From positions 1-5,421 of the forward strand of contig CAMYZK010000192.1 in assembly GCA_947303825.1 (NCBI GenBank): a stretch of 5,421 nt of DNA. Direction: 5' to 3'. The notes under the pieces were generated by a model. That model saw only the letters and a program-made list of their open reading frames with translations. It was not told the origin of the DNA and did no database searches. Of this stretch, positions 1 to 5,421 are shown one piece after another. Origin of the DNA: an uncultured Prevotella sp. (GTDB lineage Bacteria; Bacteroidota; Bacteroidia; Bacteroidales; Bacteroidaceae). Position 1 is the first letter of the stretch. Each line of letters begins with the position of its first letter. A program made the translations under genes and the position numbers.

Positions 1-19
1 CACTTTTTTTTGTAAAGCC

Positions 20-50
20 TATGCTTTTTCATTAAAAAAATGTACCTTTG
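20..50 (+). promoter_or_regulatory. Bacteroidota-type promoter upstream of wecB
   Basis: The -7 element TACCTTTG lies at 43-50 and fits the Bacteroidota primary sigma consensus TAnnTTTG exactly. A weak -33 element, TATG (3 of 4 bases of TTTG), lies at 20-23, giving a 19-base spacer, which is within the usual range. A better TTTG at 9-12 is about 30 bases from the -7 element and is too far away. Transcription should begin near position 56-58, leaving a leader of only about 10 bases before the wecB ATG at 67. The same ten bases, TACCTTTGCA, recur at 4504-4513 before the dehydratase gene. Confidence 0.6.
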
Positions 51-66
51 CACACAAATTTCGAAA

Positions 67-1230
67 ATGAAAAGAATCATGTTAGTCTTTGGCACTCGCC
101 CAGAGGCTATAAAAATGGCACCATTGGCCATTGAACTTAAAAACGAAAAGGCCCATTTCGAGACCATCGTATGCGTTACCGGTCAGCATCGTGAGATGCT
201 TGACCAGGTGCTTGACGTCTTTGACATCAAACCCGAATACGACCTGAACATCATGCAGCAGGGGCAAGACCTCTACGACATTACCGCCCGTGTGCTGAAA
301 GGGATGCGTGATGTGCTGAAGGAATGTAAGCCCGACGTGGTTCTGGTACATGGCGACACCACCACTTCGACCGCTGCTGCCTTGGCCGCATTCTACCAAC
401 AGATTCCCGTAGGGCATGTAGAAGCCGGTCTGCGCACCAACAACATATACAGCCCCTGGCCAGAGGAGATGAACCGCCAGCTAACGAGCCATATCGCCAC
501 CTACAACTTCGCACCTACTCCATTAAGCCGAGAGAACCTCCTTAAGGAGAATGTAGCCGAAGAGAAAATCACCGTAACAGGAAACACTGTCATAGATGCG
601 CTCTACTGGGTAGTGAACAAGATAAACAATGACACAATGCTGCAGACCGACATCGCCACGAGCCTTCGGCTGGCAGGATACGACACGAGCAGGCTGGCTA
701 ACGACAGAAAGATGGTCCTCATTACAGGTCACAGGCGCGAGAACTTTGGCGAAGGCTTCATACATATTTGCACGGCCATCAAAGACCTGGCAAAGAGTTT
801 TCCTGATGTGGATTTCGTCTATCCCATGCACCTCAATCCAAACGTGCGCAAGCCCATCCACGAAGTCTTCGGACAAGACTTAAACCACCTGGGCAACATG
901 TTCTTCATTGAGCCTTTAGAGTATCTCAGCTTTGTCTATATGATGGAAAAGTCGCATATAGTACTCACCGACAGCGGCGGCATACAGGAAGAGGCGCCCG
1001 GACTGGGCAAACCGGTGTTGGTGATGCGCACCACCACCGAACGCCCTGAAGCTGTTTCTGCCGGCACAGTAAAGCTAGTGGGAACAGACTATCAGACAAT
1101 AGTAGACTGTGTGTCCAGCCTCATTGATGACAGAGAGCTTTATGACACGATGAGCAAGGCTGTCAATCCCTACGGCGACGGACTGGCCTGCAAACGAATT
1201 GTTGAGAAATTAAAAAGAGAACGATTATAA
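67..1230 (+). CDS. wecB: UDP-N-acetylglucosamine 2-epimerase (non-hydrolysing)
   Basis: This 387-residue cytoplasmic enzyme interconverts UDP-GlcNAc and UDP-ManNAc, the first step towards UDP-ManNAcA. The family signature is complete: GTRPEAIKMAP at residues 9-19, HGDTTTS at 95-101, HVEAGLRT at 117-124, SPWPEEMNRQ at 129-138, TGHRRENFGEG at 220-230, and the UDP-binding TDSGGIQEEAPGLGKP region at 301-316 followed by RTTTERPEA. D97, E119, E133 and H222 correspond to D95, E117, E131 and H213 of E. coli WecB. The length is normal for the family. I chose the ATG at 67 over an in-frame ATG at 40 because residues from 67 (MKRIMLVFGTRPE) match the usual start of the family, and because the -7 promoter element at 43-50 lies inside the longer version. 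The stop codon shares one base with the wecC start (TAATG), so the two are probably translationally coupled. Confidence 0.95.
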   Translation: MKRIMLVFGTRPEAIKMAPLAIELKNEKAHFETIVCVTGQHREMLDQVLDVFDIKPEYDLNIMQQGQDLYDITARVLKGMRDVLKECKPDVVLVHGDTTTSTAAALAAFYQQIPVGHVEAGLRTNNIYSPWPEEMNRQLTSHIATYNFAPTPLSRENLLKENVAEEKITVTGNTVIDALYWVVNKINNDTMLQTDIATSLRLAGYDTSRLANDRKMVLITGHRRENFGEGFIHICTAIKDLAKSFPDVDFVYPMHLNPNVRKPIHEVFGQDLNHLGNMFFIEPLEYLSFVYMMEKSHIVLTDSGGIQEEAPGLGKPVLVMRTTTERPEAVSAGTVKLVGTDYQTIVDCVSSLIDDRELYDTMSKAVNPYGDGLACKRIVEKLKRERL

Positions 1231-2435
1231 TGAAAGTTTGTTTTATGGGGTTGGGCTACATCGGCTTGCCCACCGCCATCATAGCTGCCAAACACGGAAT
1301 AGAAGTTGTTGGCGTAGACATTAACCCGCAGGTGGTAGAGGCGACAAATGCAGGCCATCTGCATATAGTAGAGCCAGGAATGGAAGCACTGCTCCAAGAG
1401 GTTGTTGGAAACGGACAGCTTACGGCTTCTACGACACCTGAAGAAAGTGATGCGTTTTTCATTGTGGTTCCCACACCATTCAAAGGTGAGCACGAGCCAG
1501 ACATCTCCTTTGTCGAATCGGCTACAAACATGGTTGTTCCTTTCTTGAAGGAAGGCAATATGTTTGTTATTGAGTCAACGTCACCCATCGGAACAACGGA
1601 GAAGATGGCCCAACTCATTTTTTCCGAGCGTCCCGAATTGAAAGGAAAGATTTTCATTGCCTATTGTCCTGAGCGGGTTTTGCCAGGAAATGTCATCTAC
1701 GAACTTACCCATAACGACCGTGTCATAGGCGGTATAGACGAGGCTTCTACGAAGAAAGCCCAAGAGTTCTATGCCAATTTTGTTACAGGCAATCTTCATG
1801 CCACTGACTGCAAGACAGCCGAGATGTGCAAGCTTGTCGAGAATTCATGCCGTGACTCACAGATTGCCTTTGCCAATGAGCTGAGCATCATCTGCGACAA
1901 GGTAGGGATAAATGTCTGGGAGCTTATCAACCTTGCCAACAAGCATCCACGTGTGAATATTCTACAGCCAGGCTGCGGAGTGGGCGGACATTGCATTGCC
2001 GTAGACCCCTACTTCATATCCACCTCCTTTCCCAAGGATGCCAGGATGATTGGCACGGCCCGTGAAGTAAACAACTATAAAGCAGACTGGTGTGCAGAGA
2101 AGGTGCATAATGCCATGCTGCGGTTCGAGCTGGAAAGGAAACGCAAGCCTCTGGTAGCGATGATGGGGCTGGCTTTCAAACCCGATATTGACGACCTGCG
2201 CGAGAGTCCTGCCAAATACATCGTCACGAAGGTGATGCAAAGCGGTAACAATGCTAACATCATGGTAGTGGAGCCAAACATCAAGGAGCACAAGGTGTTC
2301 AAGTTGTCTGACTACAAAACGGCATACGAACAGGCAGATATTGCTGTCTTCCTGACCGCTCACACCATCTTCAAGGAACTAGAATGGAGAAACGACAAGG
2401 TCATTCTCGACTTCTGTGGCATCTTTAAGAAATAG
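1230..2435 (+). CDS. wecC: UDP-N-acetyl-D-mannosamine 6-dehydrogenase
   Basis: This 401-residue protein belongs to the UDP-glucose/GDP-mannose dehydrogenase family. It oxidises C6 of UDP-ManNAc with two NAD+ to give UDP-ManNAcA. The N-terminal NAD-binding Rossmann fold begins with GLGYIGLPTA at residues 7-16. The central domain carries catalytic K201 (in AEMCKLVENS) and the probable catalytic thiol C255 in GCGVGGHCIAVDP (248-260), the form of the motif seen in WecC rather than in UDP-glucose dehydrogenase (GFGGSCFPKD). The C-terminal UDP-binding domain has GLAFKPDIDDLRESP at 313-327. Its place directly after wecB supports UDP-ManNAc as substrate. UDP-GlcNAc or UDP-GalNAc 6-dehydrogenase activity (WbpA or WbpO type) cannot be fully excluded from sequence alone. 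It starts on the last base of the wecB stop codon, with only a weak purine-rich stretch (AAAGAGA, inside the end of wecB) as ribosome-binding site. Confidence 0.92.
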   Translation: MKVCFMGLGYIGLPTAIIAAKHGIEVVGVDINPQVVEATNAGHLHIVEPGMEALLQEVVGNGQLTASTTPEESDAFFIVVPTPFKGEHEPDISFVESATNMVVPFLKEGNMFVIESTSPIGTTEKMAQLIFSERPELKGKIFIAYCPERVLPGNVIYELTHNDRVIGGIDEASTKKAQEFYANFVTGNLHATDCKTAEMCKLVENSCRDSQIAFANELSIICDKVGINVWELINLANKHPRVNILQPGCGVGGHCIAVDPYFISTSFPKDARMIGTAREVNNYKADWCAEKVHNAMLRFELERKRKPLVAMMGLAFKPDIDDLRESPAKYIVTKVMQSGNNANIMVVEPNIKEHKVFKLSDYKTAYEQADIAVFLTAHTIFKELEWRNDKVILDFCGIFKK

Positions 2436-2446
2436 GAACTTTTGGA

Positions 2447-3646
2447 ATGAAGGTACTCATTGTCTCGTTCTACTACCCCCCTGAAATGGGTGCAGCTGCT
2501 TCGCGCATATCCAACATGGCAGAGGGGCTGCAGCATCAGGGAATGGAAGTAGAAGTGCTGACTTGCCTGCCCAACTATCCCAAAGGGCGTATCTATGACG
2601 GCTACAGGCACTGTCTTTACAGGCGTGAGACCATAAACAACGTCACCATTTTCCGCTACTGGACCTACGCCACGGTGTCGAAGAACTCTTTTCTACGCAT
2701 ACTAGGCATGCTGCTGTTCTCGTTGGCATTGTGGGTGTTTGGTCTTAGAATAAGAAGAATAAGGAGCTACGATCGTGTCATCATTCAAAGTCCACCGCTG
2801 ATGGTGGGATACTCTGCCACGATGCTCTTCCGTTGCCTGTATAGGCGGAAGACGGTGCTTAACGTTTCAGACCTTTGGCCCACTTCGGCTGTTGAGCTTG
2901 GAGCCGTAAAGAAAGGCAGCTTCTACTACAAAGTGCTGTGTGCGATGGAGCATTTCGTCTATCGACGTTCTACTGCCTATCAGGGGCAGAGCCAAGCCAT
3001 CATTGAGCATATAGAGAGCTTTGGCTTTACAAAGCCACATTTCCTCTACCGCAACCTACAGCCATGCCATCCTGTGAAAAACGAAGTGCCTGATGCCATT
3101 GCCGACAGGAAACACATACGTCTGGTATACGCTGGACTGCTCGGCGTGGCCCAGGACATCCTGGGAATGATAAAACACATCAACTTCAAGCAGATTGATG
3201 CCGAGCTGCACATCTATGGCGGTGGAAATCAGGCAGATGCCATAGAGACCTATGCAAAAGACAATGATTGCGGTGTCTTCTTTCATGGCTATCTTCCTAA
3301 GAATCAGATAAACCAGATACTGAGCAGTTACCATGCCTCCATAGTACCCTTGGCTGTTGCCATCAAGGGGGCCGTGCCTTCAAAAATCTACGATCTCCTT
3401 CCACATGGCACGCCGATACTCTTCTGCGGTGGTGGAGAAGGCGAGCATATAGTCAGCACCAATGCCTTCGGACTTGTTTCACCTCCAGGCGACTATGATG
3501 CCCTTAGTGAGAATATAGCCAGACTGAAGTCTCTTTCAGATGCTGAATACCTAAGCATACGAAGCAACTGCAAGGGAGCTGCAGCGGGAGAATTCTCCTT
3601 TGACAAACAGATGCAAGGCTATTTCCAGTTCATTAATAGCCTATAG
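2447..3646 (+). CDS. WbuB-like glycosyltransferase, family GT4 (GT-B fold)
   Basis: This 399-residue protein has the layout of a retaining GT4 glycosyltransferase of the WbuB-like group. The N-terminal acceptor domain begins with MKVLIVSFYYPPEMGAAASR and has LPNYPKGRIYDGYR at 41-54, both typical. A hydrophobic stretch at about 83-100 followed by RIRRIR, and QSPPLMVG at 114-121, suggest membrane association near the lipid-linked acceptor. SDLWPTSAVELG at 141-152 is a family hallmark. The C-terminal nucleotide-sugar domain includes YAGLLGVAQ (228-236), HIYGGG (255-260) and PSKIYDLLPHGTPILFCGGGEGE (311-333). D316 takes the place where family members usually have Glu. It starts 11 bases after the wecC stop, with AGGAA at 2434-2438 overlapping that stop and 8 bases from the ATG. 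It probably adds the second or a later sugar of an undecaprenyl-linked repeat unit. The exact donor (UDP-ManNAcA, or a deoxyamino sugar such as FucNAc) cannot be read from the sequence. Confidence 0.88.
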   Translation: MKVLIVSFYYPPEMGAAASRISNMAEGLQHQGMEVEVLTCLPNYPKGRIYDGYRHCLYRRETINNVTIFRYWTYATVSKNSFLRILGMLLFSLALWVFGLRIRRIRSYDRVIIQSPPLMVGYSATMLFRCLYRRKTVLNVSDLWPTSAVELGAVKKGSFYYKVLCAMEHFVYRRSTAYQGQSQAIIEHIESFGFTKPHFLYRNLQPCHPVKNEVPDAIADRKHIRLVYAGLLGVAQDILGMIKHINFKQIDAELHIYGGGNQADAIETYAKDNDCGVFFHGYLPKNQINQILSSYHASIVPLAVAIKGAVPSKIYDLLPHGTPILFCGGGEGEHIVSTNAFGLVSPPGDYDALSENIARLKSLSDAEYLSIRSNCKGAAAGEFSFDKQMQGYFQFINSL

Positions 3647-3694
3647 CCCAAACACTTCAGAAAAAAAATCGCTCTTACATAATAATAGATGTAT

Positions 3695-3721
3695 CATTCC
3701 GTTAATATAATATAAGGAATG
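3695..3721 (+). promoter_or_regulatory. Small hairpin over the ribosome-binding region of the phosphoglycosyl transferase gene
   Basis: CATTCC at 3695-3700 and GGAATG at 3716-3721 are perfect inverted repeats around a 15-base A/T-only loop apart from its first G. The 3' arm includes the purine run AAGGAA (3714-3719), the only plausible ribosome-binding site for the gene starting at 3732, about 12 bases downstream. If it folds in mRNA, it would partly hide that site. The stem is only 6 bp with a long loop, so it may be chance. The 85-base spacer holds no TAnnTTTG promoter, so the gene is probably read from the wecB promoter. Confidence 0.3.
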
Positions 3722-3731
3722 GGTATCTACT

Positions 3732-4361
3732 ATGACAAAACTGGAAAACGGATACGTACTTGACGGCATGAATGAACTTGAGCGCAATGTAAAGCGTTTC
3801 ATAGACTTTCTGACTGCAACTGTATGCATTGTTATTTTCTCTCCACTTTTCCTTGTCTGCTATATTATGGTGAAACGCGAAGACGGAGGTCCGGCAATAT
3901 TCAAGCAGGAGCGCATTGGCCGCTTCGGACGTCCCTTCTACATCTACAAGTTTCGCTCCATGCGTGTCGATGCCGAGAAAGACGGCCCTGCACTCTATCA
4001 GCATGAGAATGAGACGCGTATGACGAAAATAGGCAAATTTCTGCGCGAGCACCATCTTGACGAGCTTCCACAGCTGTGGAACGTGATGAAGGGCGATATG
4101 GCTTTTATAGGCCCCAGGCCTGAACGCAAATTCTTTATCGACCAGATTATGGAACACGACAAGCGCTATGTCTACCTTTACCAGATTCGTCCTGGCGTAA
4201 CCAGCTACGCCACACTCTACAACGGCTATACCGACACCATGGAGAAGATGTTGCGCCGGCTTGAGCTTGACCTCTACTATCTGGAGCACCGCTCATGGTG
4301 GCTTGACATAAAGATTATTGTCAAGACTTTTATCAATATCGTCTTCGGAAAAAAATTCTGA
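3732..4361 (+). CDS. Undecaprenyl-phosphate phosphoglycosyl transferase, small PglC-type
   Basis: This 209-residue enzyme moves a sugar 1-phosphate from a UDP-sugar to undecaprenyl phosphate, starting repeat-unit assembly at the inner face of the cytoplasmic membrane. It has only the bacterial sugar transferase core, without the four extra membrane helices of WbaP-like proteins, so it is the monotopic form. KRFID at 21-25 leads into a hydrophobic helix (about 26-47) broken by S37-P38, like the re-entrant helix Ser-Pro of PglC. Then come FKQERIGRFGRPFYIYKFRSM (57-77), the catalytic Asp-Glu pair D110-E111 in LDELPQLWNV, and IGPRPERKFFID (126-137) and RPGVTSYATLYNG (153-165). The C-terminus EHRSWWLDIKIIVKTF is usual for the family. 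The ATG at 3732 follows AAGGAA after 12 bases, and a stop codon in frame at 3708 limits upstream extension. The Met at residue 13 (3768) is a possible shorter start. The sugar it uses is not certain. Confidence 0.92.
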   Translation: MTKLENGYVLDGMNELERNVKRFIDFLTATVCIVIFSPLFLVCYIMVKREDGGPAIFKQERIGRFGRPFYIYKFRSMRVDAEKDGPALYQHENETRMTKIGKFLREHHLDELPQLWNVMKGDMAFIGPRPERKFFIDQIMEHDKRYVYLYQIRPGVTSYATLYNGYTDTMEKMLRRLELDLYYLEHRSWWLDIKIIVKTFINIVFGKKF

Positions 4362-4452
4362 ACTGCCACTGCCGACACCCAAAGTGTGATGACTAAATGG
4401 CAATTTTCCCCTCCTTTGTTTTTATAGATGTTGTAAATGTCGCATAATCGTA

Positions 4453-4501
4453 TTTTTTTAGAAAAAAAATTAAACATATTTATTCTAAAAAAAATTTTTT
4501 T
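4453..4501. repeat. A/T-tract region, likely intrinsically curved DNA
   Basis: The stretch holds T7 at 4453-4459, A8 at 4462-4469, then A8 directly followed by T7 at 4487-4501. The first pair and the last pair are each self-complementary. The tracts lie just upstream of, and partly inside, the promoter of the next gene. Tract centres are roughly one and then about two and a half to three helical turns apart, so curvature is plausible. It may act as an A/T-rich upstream element, but this is an inference from composition. Confidence 0.45.
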
Positions 4502-4511
4502 CTTACCTTTG
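4479..4511 (+). promoter_or_regulatory. Bacteroidota-type promoter upstream of the dehydratase gene
   Basis: TACCTTTG at 4504-4511 is an exact match to the -7 consensus TAnnTTTG. A weak -33 element, TTTA (3 of 4 bases), lies at 4479-4482 with a 21-base spacer. Transcription should begin near 4517-4520, which gives a leader of roughly 12-15 bases before the ATG at 4532. The sequence between the two elements is the long A8T7 tract. This suggests that the last gene has its own transcription start, separate from the wecB unit. Confidence 0.6.
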
Positions 4512-4531
4512 CAGCCATAAAGAGAAAGCGA

Positions 4532-5421
4532 ATGAATTATATAGATAAATTAGCACATTGGTATTTCAACAAGAGTGCCCTGCCATTTTGGTGCATCTTG
4601 ATTATTGACAATGCGATAGTCTTTATCTCATACGTGTTTATGTACCTGCTTTTCAATCGTACAATCCGTACCTTTGAAAGTATGGAAATGCTATCGCTAT
4701 CAATCATTATCTACCTTGTCTTCTATAACATAGGCTTTAGGCTGTTCCGAACATATTCGGGCATTCTGCGTTACTCGTCGTTTGTTGACTTGCAGCGAGT
4801 GGGCTATGCCATGGTTCTCGGCACTGGCCTGACTTATATTACCCATACACTGCTGAAAGACCACGGCCAACTGTTCGGCCTCATTACCACGGCTCAGATC
4901 ATCGGAGCCTTCGCCATTGCCACATTCGTCATGTGGATATTACGTATCATGGTGAAGACGTTCTACGATGTGGCCTTTTCAAGCAAACGCTCCAAACGCG
5001 CATTCATCTTCGGTGTGAAGAACGACGGCATAGCCATTGCAAAGCATATACGCTCGGAGAAACCCATGCGCTTCCAGCTGAAAGGCTTTGCCACGGTAGA
5101 GAAAGAGATGGAGAACCACATTCTTATGGGTACCAGGGTGCACATGGTAGATGACACTATTGTTGACTACATGAAAGCTCAAAATATTGAGGCTCTCATC
5201 GTTTCTCCGTTCAGGTTGCGTGACTTCCGTCACAATCAGAAATTCCAGGATGAAGTGATGAAGGCAGGTATTACTATCTACATCACTCAGCAAGCCAAGG
5301 AACTGGAAGACAGCGACCATGAAATAAGCACAACACCACAGCTGACTGAGATAAGTATTGAAGACTTGCTCCCGCGCGACGAGATTCAGGTAGACCTGGA
5401 TTCCCTGGGCGGACAGTTGAA
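4532..5421 (+). CDS. PglF/WbpM/CapD-type nucleotide-sugar 4,6-dehydratase, N-terminal part (cut off by the window end)
   Basis: The frame is open from ATG 4532 to the window end, giving 296 complete residues with no stop. It begins MNYIDKLAHWYFNKS and has about four membrane helices at roughly 19-41, 55-72, 90-106 and 114-139. These are followed by basic residues and a Rossmann-like linker domain starting with RAFIFGVKNDGIAIAKHI (156-173). Near the end, LTEISIEDLLPRDEIQVDLD (271-290) matches the segment that in this family comes just before the catalytic short-chain dehydrogenase domain (GxxGxxG). That domain lies past the window. Full-length members are about 600-650 residues. They are inner-membrane enzymes that turn UDP-GlcNAc into a 4-keto-6-deoxy sugar, with or without C5 inversion, on the way to QuiNAc, FucNAc or bacillosamine. 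The start follows a short leader with a weak purine stretch (AGAGAAAG) and a TACCTTTGCA promoter. The subclass cannot be told without the catalytic domain. Confidence 0.85.
   Translation, partial: MNYIDKLAHWYFNKSALPFWCILIIDNAIVFISYVFMYLLFNRTIRTFESMEMLSLSIIIYLVFYNIGFRLFRTYSGILRYSSFVDLQRVGYAMVLGTGLTYITHTLLKDHGQLFGLITTAQIIGAFAIATFVMWILRIMVKTFYDVAFSSKRSKRAFIFGVKNDGIAIAKHIRSEKPMRFQLKGFATVEKEMENHILMGTRVHMVDDTIVDYMKAQNIEALIVSPFRLRDFRHNQKFQDEVMKAGITIYITQQAKELEDSDHEISTTPQLTEISIEDLLPRDEIQVDLDSLGGQL

Noticed and set aside
9..12. TTTG as the -33 element of the first promoter.
   Set aside because: It is 30 bases from the -7 element, well beyond the usual spacer of about 19-21 bases.
1..66. Invertible-promoter arrangement, as known for Bacteroides capsule loci.
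   Set aside because: I see no pair of long inverted repeats flanking the promoter within the window. The upstream flank is cut off at position 1, so it cannot be excluded, but nothing here supports it.
1256..1657. Open frame of 133 codons on the minus strand within wecC, and similar minus-strand frames through the first three genes.
   Set aside because: All are antisense to well-supported genes, have no recognisable motifs and no promoter-like sequence before them.
3719..3763. ATG at 3719 as a start for the gene after the GT4 enzyme.
   Set aside because: It is out of frame with the phosphoglycosyl transferase and meets a stop codon after 14 codons.
3702..4289. Open frame of 195 codons on the minus strand, opposite the phosphoglycosyl transferase gene.
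   Set aside because: It lies almost wholly opposite a gene with a clear family match and intact catalytic motifs. Its translation shows no recognisable domain, so it is a shadow of the codon use on the other strand.
4364..4407. Possible terminator after the phosphoglycosyl transferase gene: TGCCA (4364-4368) and TGGCA (4398-4402), with ACAC/GTGT inside, followed by TTTT.
   Set aside because: The outer stem is only 5 bp with a 29-base loop, the inner stem is 4 bp, and the T run is short. It is too weak to annotate as a terminator, although a transcript end somewhere in 4362-4480 is reasonable.
4933..5154. Small plus-strand frame of 73 codons.
   Set aside because: It is out of frame inside the dehydratase gene, whose frame is open with membrane helices and family motifs through the same stretch.

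Overview
The window looks like part of a surface-polysaccharide (capsule, exopolysaccharide or O-antigen type) biosynthesis locus from a member of the Bacteroidota, most likely Prevotella or a close relative. Three things point there. Two intergenic stretches carry the Bacteroidota -7 promoter element TAnnTTTG, both as TACCTTTGCA. The genes mostly lack strong Shine-Dalgarno sequences and are preceded by A-rich leaders. The proteins, especially the small phosphoglycosyl transferase with its FLREHHLDELPQLW segment, have a Bacteroidota flavour. The genus is an inference from sequence style, not a proven assignment.

Layout, all on the + strand. A promoter at about 20-50 leads into four closely spaced genes. 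These are wecB (67-1230, UDP-GlcNAc 2-epimerase), wecC (1230-2435, UDP-ManNAc 6-dehydrogenase, sharing one base with wecB), a WbuB-like GT4 glycosyltransferase (2447-3646, 11 bases after wecC), and, after an 85-base AT-rich spacer with a small hairpin, a PglC-type phosphoglycosyl transferase (3732-4361). A 170-base AT-rich intergenic region with long A and T tracts and a second TACCTTTGCA promoter follows. It leads into a fifth gene (4532 to the window end, cut off) that encodes the membrane and linker part of a PglF/WbpM/CapD-type nucleotide-sugar 4,6-dehydratase.

How they work together. WecB and WecC convert UDP-GlcNAc through UDP-ManNAc to UDP-ManNAcA. The phosphoglycosyl transferase would load the first sugar phosphate onto undecaprenyl phosphate at the inner face of the membrane. 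The GT4 enzyme would add a further sugar, possibly ManNAcA or a deoxyamino sugar. The PglF-type enzyme probably starts a 6-deoxy-4-keto amino-sugar pathway from UDP-GlcNAc. No flippase, polymerase or exporter is in the window, so the repeat-unit pathway is incomplete here and the rest presumably lies outside.

I see no mobile element, CRISPR array, tRNA, rRNA or clearly new system. The content is a conventional glycan locus. The more interesting points are the paired promoters, the hairpin over the ribosome-binding region of the phosphoglycosyl transferase, and the A/T-tract promoter region.
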